Of a stretch of DNA of 57,466 nt, positions 50,279-57,466 are shown in pieces. A program made the translations under genes and the position numbers. How positions within the stretch are numbered: the first letter of the stretch is position 1; every line of letters begins with the position of its first letter. Where the stretch lies: NCBI GenBank assembly GCA_020847175.1, contig JADLCM010000045.1:1-57466 (forward strand), written 5' to 3'. Below the pieces are notes generated by a model. The model was not told the origin of the DNA and searched no databases. It worked only from the letters and a program-made list of their open reading frames with translations. This stretch comes from Phycisphaerales bacterium (GTDB lineage Bacteria > Planctomycetota > Phycisphaerae > Phycisphaerales > UBA1924).

Positions 50279-52525
50279 TTACGGACATCCCTGCACGAAC
50301 AGGTCGAGGTAGAAGAAGAAGTCCGCCGCGTCGATCATGCCGTCCGGCACGCCGTACGTCGGGTCGTTGGGGTCGCTGGAGCCGGTGATGTCGGCACGCC
50401 CGTTCTGCCCCACGAACAGGTCGAGGAAGTAGAAGAAGTCTGCCGAATCGACGTTGCCGTCGAACACGCCGTAACCCGGATCATTCGGGTCGCTGCTGCC
50501 GGAAATGTCAGCGGGGCAGGGGCTTGCGTAGTCGTACCGCGAGGCGGGGATCACCTGCTTGCCGAGCCCGCCGCCGGCGATGGAGACGATCATGCCGGCG
50601 CCGCCGCCGCGCTCAAAGAACTCGGCTCGGAACTGGTGGCGCCCCGCCTTGAGGCCGATCGTGCCGCCGACCTCGGCCATGCCGTGCAGGCCGTCGTTGT
50701 TGACCACCAGCGTGTCGCCGATGTAGAGCTTCGAGCCGTCATCGGAGTTGGTGTACAGGGTGTAGACGGCGGTTGCGGGCACGTTGATGTAGCCGGTGAA
50801 GACCGCGCCCACGTCATCCGACAGGCCCGAGCCTCCGAACACGCCGCCGGTCGAAGGCATGTTGATGTCGGCGCGGATCTCGCGCGAGATCGGCGTCAGG
50901 GTGCTGAAATCGGGCAGCGCGGACAACTGGGCGAGGGCGTAGTAGTCCGTCACCACGCCGTCCGCCGGGAAGGCCACGATGTCCGGATCGCGGAAGAGCG
51001 AAGAATCCATCACGGTCGCCGACACCGTGCCGGTGTCCGAGAGCAGCCCGGGGTCGCGGATCGTGTAGGTAAACGAGTCGTTGCCCGCCAGGCCCGGGGT
51101 GTACACGAGCTCGTCGCGCCCGCCGGGCCCGGTGCCCACGCTGCGCGTCACCGTCCCCCCCAGCGCCGTGGTCGCGTCGAAGGAATCAATCACGACCGGC
51201 TCGAGGTTCGGGTCAAAGTCATTCGCCAGCACATCCAGCACGATGGGCAGGCCCGTCGCGACCGTGCCCGCGTTGTCGTCCGCCGCGATGGGCGGCAGAG
51301 GCCCGCCCGCGCCCGACGCCGCCGCGACCGCGCGGAAGAGGTTCACCCTCCCCCAGCCGTAATAGTCGTCATTGCCCGGGTCGCCGAGGTCATCGCAGGT
51401 CGTGAAGAGAACCTGCTCGACCTCAGCAGCCGTCAGGTTCGGGTTCGCCGACCAGATCATGCCCACCACGCCGTTGGCGACCGGGGTCGCCATGCTCGTG
51501 CCGCTCGCGTAGCAGTATCCGCCGCCATTGCACGACGAGAGAATGCTCACGCCGGGCGCGAAGAGATCGACCGCGACGCCGTAGGATGAGAATCCGGCCT
51601 TGTTGTCCCCCTGGTCGCTCGCGCCGACCACGATCGTGTCGGGGTAGTCGAACCCGGACCAGTTGCTGTTCGAGTTGCCGGCGGCATAGAGGTACAGCCC
51701 GCCGATCGACTTGATGTATGTCCCCGTCGTGCCGACCGAAGAGGAGTCCACGCCCGAGTACGAGCTCGACGCCGAGACCGCCCCGTGCTCCACGGCCCAG
51801 CGCGCGCCCTGCAGGATGTCATCGAGGTACGCCCCGCCGCCGCTCGAATCCGAGACGCGCACCATCATGATCTTCATGTTCCAGCCGCAGCCGGAGACGC
51901 CGATGCCGTTGTTGCCGATGGCGGCCCCGCAGCCCGCGACGTGCGTGCCGTGCCCGTTGAGGTCGTTCACCTGCCCGCCGTCCACTTCCGCCGTGTCCGT
52001 CGGCGCATTGAAGCCGGGAACCCGATTGGGGGCGAGGTCCGGGTGCGTCAGATCGATGCCCGTGTCCGTGAACGCCACGATCACGTCGTTCGAGCCGGTC
52101 GAGATGTCCCACGCCAGCTCCGACTGCATGTTCTGGTGGTGCCACTGGTTGGGAAACTCCGGGTCGTTCGGCGTGTCGAGCGGGTAGCACATCCAGTTCG
52201 GATGCGCATACTCGAACAACCCCGTCGTCATCAGCCGCGATGCGAGCTCGTTCTCGCCCGTGCCCTTCGCCGCCCCTTCGGGCGTGCTCGCCCGGACGAT
52301 GAACTCATCCACTTCCCCGTACGCCTTGATCGTGAGGCCATCGAGCATCGCAAGAGCCCGGGCGCGATCCTCGGCGGCCAACTCCTGCCTCGGGCGGACG
52401 ATCAACTGCCCGGTGAACTCCAGCTCTCCCGCAACCTCGACAAACTTCGGGCGGACATCATCCGCCGCGGCCCCGAAGCAACCCAGTGTCCCGGCCAAAG
52501 CCGACAGCATCAGCGAACGTCGCAT
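50279..52525 (-). CDS. secreted subtilisin-family protease with PA14 and GC-type dockerin
   Basis: The protein has 748 residues. After a signal peptide comes a propeptide-like part (about 25-115), then the S8 domain with Asp154 (AFTDTGIDLTHPD), His192 (NGHGTHVAG), oxyanion Asn284 (AAGNSNSN) and Ser344 (GTSMATP). A cadherin-like repeat follows (ADDNAGTVATGLPIVLDVLANDFDPN in two parts), then a PA14 domain (about 545-670; VPATAVYTLYTNSDDGSKLYIG) and two dockerin repeats ending FVQGCP. The catalytic triad is complete. It probably degrades external protein, fixed to the cell or a scaffold by the dockerin. ATG 52525 was preferred over 52552. Confidence 0.93.
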   Translation of the reverse strand: MRRSLMLSALAGTLGCFGAAADDVRPKFVEVAGELEFTGQLIVRPRQELAAEDRARALAMLDGLTIKAYGEVDEFIVRASTPEGAAKGTGENELASRLMTTGLFEYAHPNWMCYPLDTPNDPEFPNQWHHQNMQSELAWDISTGSNDVIVAFTDTGIDLTHPDLAPNRVPGFNAPTDTAEVDGGQVNDLNGHGTHVAGCGAAIGNNGIGVSGCGWNMKIMMVRVSDSSGGGAYLDDILQGARWAVEHGAVSASSSYSGVDSSSVGTTGTYIKSIGGLYLYAAGNSNSNWSGFDYPDTIVVGASDQGDNKAGFSSYGVAVDLFAPGVSILSSCNGGGYCYASGTSMATPVANGVVGMIWSANPNLTAAEVEQVLFTTCDDLGDPGNDDYYGWGRVNLFRAVAAASGAGGPLPPIAADDNAGTVATGLPIVLDVLANDFDPNLEPVVIDSFDATTALGGTVTRSVGTGPGGRDELVYTPGLAGNDSFTYTIRDPGLLSDTGTVSATVMDSSLFRDPDIVAFPADGVVTDYYALAQLSALPDFSTLTPISREIRADINMPSTGGVFGGSGLSDDVGAVFTGYINVPATAVYTLYTNSDDGSKLYIGDTLVVNNDGLHGMAEVGGTIGLKAGRHQFRAEFFERGGGAGMIVSIAGGGLGKQVIPASRYDYASPCPADISGSSDPNDPGYGVFDGNVDSADFFYFLDLFVGQNGRADITGSSDPNDPTYGVPDGMIDAADFFFYLDLFVQGCP
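50310..50358. repeat. 49-bp identical dockerin-coding repeat, copy 2
   Basis: Identical to 47720-47768; see that entry. It lies in the 3' end of the subtilase gene. Confidence 0.85.
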
Positions 52526-52845
52526 GGAAACCCCCCGTACGTGTCTCTCCACGGCTCGCGCGAGCCGCGCCCCCCTGCCACTCTACAACCGGGCGGGGGT
52601 GATCCAGCCTTGCTCTTCGGAAATCGTGCCGCGGTGGTTGCCCCCAACCCCGAGAACCCTGCAATCCGTGGTTTGCCCGGGTCCGGCGGCCCCGCTGAAC
52701 GTGAGGTGGAACGGCCCCAAAGCCCCATAGCCTCGTCGCGGGGCTCCGCATCGCTGCCTGCATCCGCGCGAATTGCCCCCGCCGGCGCGGAGCATATGAT
52801 TCCGCCGCTCGGCTGTATGCCGGAGCGAACGCGTCTCGTACCGCT
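52526..52845. other. 320-bp stretch without a gene
   Basis: It lies between the subtilase start and tRNA-Gln. It must hold the subtilase promoter and the tRNA promoter, but I see no convincing pair of boxes, hairpin or small reading frame in it. Confidence 0.5.
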
Positions 52846-52916
52846 TGGGGATTGGTGTAACGGTAGCACAGCTGACTCTGGATCAGCTAGTCAAGGTTCG
52901 AATCCTTGATCCCCAG
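52846..52916 (+). tRNA. tRNA-Gln (anticodon CUG)
   Basis: A 71-nt cloverleaf. The acceptor stem is TGGGGAT with ATCCCCA, discriminator G at 52916. The D-arm contains GGTAGCAC, the anticodon stem GCTGA/TCAGC has loop CTCTGGA with CTG at 52878-52880, and the T-arm is AAGG-TTCGAAT-CCTT. CCA is not encoded. Confidence 0.95.
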
Positions 52917-53014
52917 TTCCTCTCCTCGGGCCCACGGGCCCCACCCCGAACCCCCTCCACCTGACGGTCCGCCTCCACCCCCAGGCGGCGGTTGCCGCGC
53001 CCCGAGACCCCGCC

Positions 53015-53965
53015 ATGCAGCCTGATGCCGCACTGCCCCCCGCCGAACCCGCCGCGCAGCCCTCTGCCGACGCGCTGCCCGTGACCCCCGCGAAGGACGC
53101 CGACTCATTCCTGGGCTTCGCCTCCGCGAAGGACGTGGACGCCCTCGTGGATCGGTACGGCCCGCTCGCGGCGGACTACGGCGCACGCATCGCCGGCGTC
53201 CTCGTGCTCCTCGTCATCGCGCTCTTTGTCTCCAACTGGGCCCGGCGCGTCGTCGCGAAGGGCCTCGCCCGGGCCAAGGTCGAGGTCACGCTCGCCAAGT
53301 TCTTCTCGCAGGCGGCAAAGTGGGCCATCATGGTCCTCGCGATCGTCACCGCGCTGGGCGTATTCGGCGTCAACACCACCAGCCTCGCCGCCGTGGTCGG
53401 GGCCGCCGGCCTCGCCGTCGGCCTGGCCATGCAGGGGGCGCTCTCGAACCTTGCGGCGGGGGTCATGCTCCTGATTTTCCGGCCCTTCCGCGTCGGACAG
53501 GTGGTCGAAGTGGACGGCAACCTCGGCACCGTCGATGAGATCGAACTGTTCACGACGCGCATCAACCGCTTCGACAACCGGCACATCATCGTGCCCAACA
53601 GCCGCGTCTTCGGCAACACGATCGAAGTGCTCGATCACAACGCCGTGCGCCGGATCGACGTGCCCGTGGGCGTTGCATACGACGCCGATGTCGATGCGAC
53701 CCGGGCCGTGCTCGAGTCGGCCGCGCAGCGCGCCCCGGGCGCACTCAGCGACCCCGCGCCGGCGGTCGTGCTCACCGGGTTCGCCGATTCGTGCGTGAAC
53801 TGGGAAGTGCGCGTCTGGGCCCGCACGCCCGAGTTCCTGGCCGTGCGCCAGGCAACCCTCCGCGCCGTCAAGCTCGCGCTCGACGAGGCGGGCATCGGCA
53901 TCCCCTTCCCGCAGCGCGATATGAACATCACCTCACCCGTCGAGGTGCTCGTGCGCCAGGCGTAA
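53015..53965 (+). CDS. mscS: small-conductance mechanosensitive channel (MscS family)
   Basis: The protein has 316 residues. It opens under membrane tension to release solutes. The N-terminus is a Pro/Ala-rich extension (about 40 residues), then three membrane helices; TM3 carries the conserved pore pattern LAAVVGAAGLAVGLAMQGALSNLAAGVML. The beta domain RPFRVGQVVEVDGNLGTVDEIELFTTRINRFDNRHIIVPNS and a C-terminal alpha/beta domain complete the channel. Size is close to E. coli MscS (286). It follows tRNA-Gln. Confidence 0.95.
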   Translation: MQPDAALPPAEPAAQPSADALPVTPAKDADSFLGFASAKDVDALVDRYGPLAADYGARIAGVLVLLVIALFVSNWARRVVAKGLARAKVEVTLAKFFSQAAKWAIMVLAIVTALGVFGVNTTSLAAVVGAAGLAVGLAMQGALSNLAAGVMLLIFRPFRVGQVVEVDGNLGTVDEIELFTTRINRFDNRHIIVPNSRVFGNTIEVLDHNAVRRIDVPVGVAYDADVDATRAVLESAAQRAPGALSDPAPAVVLTGFADSCVNWEVRVWARTPEFLAVRQATLRAVKLALDEAGIGIPFPQRDMNITSPVEVLVRQA

Positions 53966-54266
53966 CCCGCGATCGGCACGTCGTTGAGCAGACGTCTCCG
54001 TGCCACCATGGTCGCGCCTTCCACGGGAGTGCCTTGTGCGTCCTCGCGGGTGCACAGCGCCGAACCGGGGCGCGGTGCGGGAGCAGGAAGGCATGATGCC
54101 CGGCGACAGCCGCACGGCCTCGGTACGGTCAACTCTTGTTCACTCGGATGCGATCCTTCCCCGGTTCGGAACCGCCCTGGCCGGTCGTTGCCCCTGCCCG
54201 ACGAGGCTCATACGCTTCCGGGCTGAGGCGCGGCCCGACGCAGGCCGGACCGCGCCCCCGCGTGAT
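53966..54266. other. 301-bp stretch without a gene
   Basis: It lies between mscS and tRNA-His. No reading frame with a start site, no strong hairpin and no promoter that I can support. Confidence 0.5.
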
Positions 54267-54340
54267 GGTGGCCGTAGCTCAGTTGGTAGAGCACCTGGTT
54301 GTGGTCCAGGACGTCGCGGGTTCGAGTCCCGTCGGTCACC
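54267..54340 (+). tRNA. tRNA-His (anticodon GUG)
   Basis: The acceptor stem is GTGGCCG with CGGTCAC, the D-arm GCTCAGTTGGTAGAGC, the anticodon stem CCTGG/CCAGG with loop TTGTGGT (GTG at 54301-54303) and the T-arm CGGG-TTCGAGT-CCCG. G at 54267 faces C at 54340, the extra G(-1):C73 pair of histidine tRNAs. CCA is not encoded. Confidence 0.95.
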
Positions 54341-54460
54341 CTTCGGTTTGGGCGCGCGTGTCGGGTTCGCCCGCGTGCCTGTTGAGCAGCCGGGTTCGGT
54401 TGCGCCGGGCTTCGCGACACCTCCGCGGCATCCCGGCGTCGCCCCTGCCAACAATGCTCC

Positions 54461-54991
54461 ATGAACGCTGATCTGCAGCGCCTGGTGACCGTTCTCGAAC
54501 GCACCCCTCGCGTGCTCGGGGCCTGGCTCGCGGGGCTTCCCGAATCGTGGACGCACGCTCGGTACGGCCCCGGTACGTTCAGCCCGTACCACGTCGTCGG
54601 GCACCTGATCTGTGCCGAGCCGCTCGATTGGATCCCCCGCGCCAGGCACATCCTCGAACGCGGGGAGGCCGTGCCTTTCGAACCCTTTCCGCACGGGGCA
54701 ACCATCGAGCCCGAAGAGGGCGGCCCGCTGCCGGAACTCATCGAGCGCTTCGCCGGTCTGCGCCGCGCCAACCTTGACAGGCTTTCAGCACTCAGGCTCG
54801 ACGATGGCGCGCTCGACTCGCGCGGCACGCACCCGTCGCTCGGCCCTGTCACGCTCCGGCAACTGCTGCACACCTGGTCCACGCACGACATCCACCACCT
54901 CGGCCAGATCGCCAAGGCCATGGCGTGGCAGGAACGCGAAGCGGTCGGCCCGTGGCGGGCATACCTGAACATCCTGCCGCGCGAGGGGTGA
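54461..54991 (+). CDS. DinB family protein
   Basis: The 176-residue helical bundle has the three histidine ligands of DinB/YfiT proteins: one in YHVVGHLICAE (about residue 47) and two in TWSTHDIHHLGQIAKAM near residue 145. Family members are metal-dependent transferases of unknown substrate. It is distinct from the DinB protein at 28989-29519. It has no obvious operon partner. Confidence 0.87.
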   Translation: MNADLQRLVTVLERTPRVLGAWLAGLPESWTHARYGPGTFSPYHVVGHLICAEPLDWIPRARHILERGEAVPFEPFPHGATIEPEEGGPLPELIERFAGLRRANLDRLSALRLDDGALDSRGTHPSLGPVTLRQLLHTWSTHDIHHLGQIAKAMAWQEREAVGPWRAYLNILPREG

Positions 54992-55009
54992 ATCGCGCGA
55001 GGTGAAGGG

Positions 55010-55492
55010 TCAATCGTCACCCGCGCGGGACCGGCCCCGTTGCGAGATCGTCATGAGCCCGATGATGACGCCCAGCGCGCCCGTGCCGGCGAACACCGGG
55101 GTGGTATCGCCGCCGGGGGTCACGAACAGCCCGGCCCACGAGGCGGCGCCCACCAGGGCGCCCAGGACAATCAGAGGCACGCAGGCCCCGAAGCCCGGCG
55201 GCGGGCCTTCGTGCTCCGACGGGGCGCGGGCGGCCCGGGACAGCAGCACAACAGCCTCGGCGCCGATCAGCACAAGCCCCGCCGCATGTATCGACGGGAT
55301 GGCCCGCAACTGGGGAACGGCCCCGGCGACGATCGCGCCCGCGAGCATGCCCGCCGCGCGCAGCCGCGAACCCCGGGTGCTGCGGGGAACGATCACCGTG
55401 GCACGCGGGCTCACGCGCTCAGCCGGACGGTCAGATGGCGGCACGTGGACCGGCGAGGCCAAGGCTTCTGCGGCCGGCTGAGGTGCGGACAT
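55010..55492 (-). CDS. small membrane protein, unidentified
   Basis: The protein has 160 residues. A cytoplasmic Pro-rich head (about 45 residues) is followed by about four hydrophobic segments (AAGMLAGAIVAGAVPQL, IHAAGLVLIGAEAVVLLS, CVPLIVLGALVGAASWAGLFV, PVFAGTGALGVIIGLMTI). The start at 55492 was chosen for GGAGGGCC directly upstream; GTG 55525 is less likely. I recognise no family. It lies 53 bp after the lipoprotein-like gene, same strand. Confidence 0.7.
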   Translation of the reverse strand: MSAPQPAAEALASPVHVPPSDRPAERVSPRATVIVPRSTRGSRLRAAGMLAGAIVAGAVPQLRAIPSIHAAGLVLIGAEAVVLLSRAARAPSEHEGPPPGFGACVPLIVLGALVGAASWAGLFVTPGGDTTPVFAGTGALGVIIGLMTISQRGRSRAGDD

Positions 55493-55545
55493 CTGGCCCT
55501 CCGCGCTGGAAGGTGGGGCGAGCACGCGTCAGTCAACGGCGCATC

Positions 55546-56166
55546 TCACGCCCCGCCGGAGCCGGGCAGCACTTCGGCACGGGCCTTCTGCGCCTGCTTC
55601 TCGATCGCCTCCCCGACCATGGTCGTGAGCTTGTTCGCCCCGGCGGTGCGATGGATGAATCCGGCGCGCTCGACCGTATCGAGGAGTTGGGCCGCCCGGG
55701 CGGGATCAGTCGGGGCCAAGCTGCGAGCCTCGCGGACCGCCGCCCCGGCGAGTTGGCGCAGAAGATCCGATTCTTTCAACATCGCCTCAAGGCGTGCTTC
55801 GTGAGCCGGGCCGAGTGCGACAACATCGGCCTCGTTGATCGGGTCCATGAGGAGCACGGGCTCGCGGGCATTGGCGGGTGAGGCAGACCATGTCACCAGC
55901 GCCTCGATCGCGCCGGGCGTATCGCCGCCGACGAAGAGCGTGATTGGGTTCGAGATCTGTGCGGAGGCCCCGACCGGCCCGCCTTGCGAGTTACCTTCGG
56001 ACGCCGCATTGCCGGGCTCCGCTGGCTGATTCGCCGCCGACTGGGAGGCCTGCGGCGAGAGCGGCGGGCCGCCGCATCCGGCGCAGACGAGTCCGGCCGC
56101 GATCACACAGCGCTGTGATGCGAGCCGAAGGCGATCGAGCGGACTAATCCTCGAATGATTGTTCAT
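55546..56166 (-). CDS. exported protein, possible lipoprotein
   Basis: The protein has 206 residues. The N-terminal signal (LASQRCVIAAGLVCAGCGG) ends in CAGC, close to but not a perfect lipobox. A Ser/Gln/Pro-rich linker follows, then a helical part (DVVALGPAHEARLEAMLKESD, DPARAAQLLDTVERAGFIH). Start 56166 has GGAG 5 nt upstream and overlaps the end of the upstream gene by 23 bp, so the two are coupled. Function unknown. Confidence 0.72.
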   Translation of the reverse strand: MNNHSRISPLDRLRLASQRCVIAAGLVCAGCGGPPLSPQASQSAANQPAEPGNAASEGNSQGGPVGASAQISNPITLFVGGDTPGAIEALVTWSASPANAREPVLLMDPINEADVVALGPAHEARLEAMLKESDLLRQLAGAAVREARSLAPTDPARAAQLLDTVERAGFIHRTAGANKLTTMVGEAIEKQAQKARAEVLPGSGGA

Positions 56167-57076
56167 CGATGCTCCACACCGATTCAGCCAGAAGCCAGTC
56201 GATCTCGAAAGTCGATCCCGGGTAGCCCGAGGCCACTTCGAGCGTGTCCAGATCGTACTCGATCTCCGCCTGGAGCGTGCCCTCTTCATTGAACCCGCGG
56301 AAGACCACGTTCGTCGGCCAGGTATAGGTCACGCCGGCGTGGGTGCGCGTGACATACCCGCCAGCCACAATCGACGCGACCACCACGGTATTGGCCACAT
56401 GCTCGATCTTCACGGGCACCAGCCGGTTGGAATGCCACTCGAAATCGGCATAAGTCACGAACGTCACGCCGTCCACCGTCGCGCCGGGAAAAACTGCCGT
56501 TGCGCCGCTTGTTGAGACTCGCTGCCAGTTAGCGCCGGCCAGTCGCGTCGCGAGGTCTCCATCGTTCTGAACGGTGGAGAGTTTCGTCGGCGACATGATC
56601 GTCGCATCCGAAACCGGGTAAACAAACTGGAGAAGGTCCATGATCGGGTCGCGAAGGACAATCCCCAGCTCGTTCCAGTCATTTGCTGAGTATGCGAGCG
56701 ACCCCTGATCGCGTCGCCATTCGGCGAACATCGAGCCGTCCCACGCGAACGCGACGTCCACGCCGGGATAGCCCGCCGGGTCAACGGCGATGTCCAGCAG
56801 GTACGAGTCGTCCGACTGCCACCACGACGCGAACTCACCCGCGATGTCGGTGCCGTCAGTGACGAACTCCGGGCCGAACTCGGTATCCCAGATGCGAACT
56901 GCGATGTCCGAATCGATGTGCATCGCGGGGGCGACGAGATACTGATTGACCCACGCCGCCAAGCCCGCATCCGGGTCGGGCGGCCCGCCGGACCCGACCT
57001 GCGCCGAAGCGCCGAAGCCGCAGGCCGCGAGGAGGAATGTCACCGCCGCTCGACGCAGGAGCCGCTCATGTGTCAT
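56144..57076 (-). CDS. secreted hypothetical protein, beta-rich
   Basis: The protein has 310 residues with a clear signal peptide (RRAAVTFLLAACGFGASAQ). The mature part contains many aromatic strands (DVAFAWDGSMFAEWRRDQG, FVTYADFEWHSNRLVPVKIEHV, TLQAEIEYDLDTLEVASG). It resembles lipid-binding or outer-membrane-associated beta proteins only in general character; I recognise no family. GGAG lies 8 nt before ATG 57076. It is 47 bp downstream of the Cys-containing small secreted gene and overlaps the lipoprotein-like gene. Confidence 0.75.
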   Translation of the reverse strand: MTHERLLRRAAVTFLLAACGFGASAQVGSGGPPDPDAGLAAWVNQYLVAPAMHIDSDIAVRIWDTEFGPEFVTDGTDIAGEFASWWQSDDSYLLDIAVDPAGYPGVDVAFAWDGSMFAEWRRDQGSLAYSANDWNELGIVLRDPIMDLLQFVYPVSDATIMSPTKLSTVQNDGDLATRLAGANWQRVSTSGATAVFPGATVDGVTFVTYADFEWHSNRLVPVKIEHVANTVVVASIVAGGYVTRTHAGVTYTWPTNVVFRGFNEEGTLQAEIEYDLDTLEVASGYPGSTFEIDWLLAESVWSIDEQSFED

Positions 57077-57123
57077 TGGATGTCTCCATCAAACTGGGTT
57101 TGTCTATTGTACCGTGCCGCACG

Positions 57124-57410
57124 TCATTCGGTGGCACACGCCGCACCGGCGAGCGGCCTGCCGCACGCCTTCGGAAACCAGAACCCGCGCCACTTGAGGC
57201 CGCACTTGGTCCCCTCTGCCGCGCGGAACCCGTTTGCGTCGGGGATTGTCGGAACAACGCACGGAAGGGATGTCGGCGCGTGCAGGCACTTGGCATCGAT
57301 GGGATCCGCGATCGTCGTGCCTTTCAGGCACGGATCCGGTTGCCCCCCCCGATCGCACAAAGGGTGCCGATGCCGACCGCGGCGAAAGAACGCAGCATTG
57401 CGCGATACAT
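57124..57410 (-). CDS. small secreted Cys-containing protein, frame broken at a G8 tract
   Basis: The start at 57410 has a perfect AGGAGG 7 nt upstream and gives a signal peptide (MYRAMLRSFAAVGIGTLCA). After codon 20 comes a run of 8 G (57343-57350 as C on plus). In this sequence the frame then stops after a few residues (GGGNRIRA). With 9 or 6 G it would continue into DPCLKG...KCLHAP...KCGLKWRGFWFPKACG...CATE, about 95 residues in all, ending at 57124. So the gene is either switched off by slippage or shows a sequencing error. An ATG at 57435 gives an uninterrupted frame but has neither ribosome site nor signal peptide. Confidence 0.65.
57343..57350. repeat. homopolymer tract, 8 G on minus, inside a coding region
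   Basis: Eight C on plus (G on minus) at codons 21-23 of the small secreted protein. Its length decides the reading frame of that gene. Confidence 0.9.
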
Positions 57411-57456
57411 CGTGAAGCCTCCTCACGCTGTCCATGCTGGACTGGAGTCTTCGCCT

Positions 57457-57466
57457 GGGGGGGGGG
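57457..57466. repeat. homopolymer tract, at least 10 G, at the window edge
   Basis: The window ends inside or at a run of 10 G. If this is a contig end, the assembly may have broken at the tract. Its true length and what follows cannot be seen. Confidence 0.9.

Noticed and set aside
48646..50388. 580-codon open frame on plus over the CotH gene
   Set aside because: Same reason: antisense shadow with no recognisable motif or start site.

Overview
This is a GC-rich window (about two thirds G+C) with dense genes, short spacers and many 4-bp ATGA/GTGA overlaps. Several traits point to a planctomycete of the class Phycisphaerae: two secreted proteins end in the duplicated SDPNDPxYGVPDG 'GC-type dockerin' tail, one SUMF1-like protein has a PEP-CTERM-like end (VPAPAG, hydrophobic stretch, RRR), there is a TANGO2/NRDE protein and a DUF1569 protein, and a LolC/E-type permease starts YQALLSRRYL. 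No ribosomal RNA, CRISPR array, phage or insertion sequence is visible. The only RNA genes are tRNA-Gln(CUG) and tRNA-His(GUG).

Layout. 1-2055 (minus): a secreted or surface operon with a SUMF1-like protein, a beta-rich secreted protein and the start of a third gene. 2056-2622: a gene-free stretch with a perfect parS-type palindrome and a C13 tract. 2623-15306: spoVR, topA, miaA with an MFS transporter, transketolase divergent from dnaN, a DUF4190 protein and a class V aminotransferase; dnaN and parS suggest the chromosome origin is not far away. 15327-21963: a glycan cluster of two GT2 glycosyltransferases, a CgeB-like glycosyltransferase and a nucleotidyltransferase-PfkB fusion with HldE activities in reversed order. 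22050-27346: tpiA-secG-yicC on minus, rsmD and a degenerate M16 peptidase homologue on plus. 27496-40992: mixed housekeeping (DUF1569, TANGO2, DinB, FAD/Fe-S oxidase, thioesterase, MGMT, ABC permease, rpsD, a membrane-anchored SurA-like protein, MoxR, a zinc-ribbon membrane protein and a minimal metallopeptidase). 45674-54991: an MsbA-like ABC exporter, two dockerin-tailed exoproteins, tRNAs, MscS and DinB. 55010-57410: a minus cluster of membrane and secreted proteins.

The most unusual part is 41340-45607. A regulatory segment of about 95 bp occurs twice at about 95% identity. Each copy carries TTGACA, a long pure G tract (18 and 9 G) and a -10-like hexamer only 6-7 nt before the start codon of a secreted, beta-rich, cysteine-containing protein, and each secreted protein is followed by a secreted helical-repeat-like protein. 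The layout looks like a duplicated cassette driven by phase-variable, probably leaderless promoters (poly-G between -35 and -10). The secreted proteins have a strand pattern reminiscent of aerolysin/ETX-MTX2 pore formers, which is inference only. A further G8 tract at 57343-57350 lies inside the signal-peptide region of another small secreted protein and puts it out of frame, and the window ends in a G10 run. G-tract switching or homopolymer sequencing error at these sites is the main question to settle.
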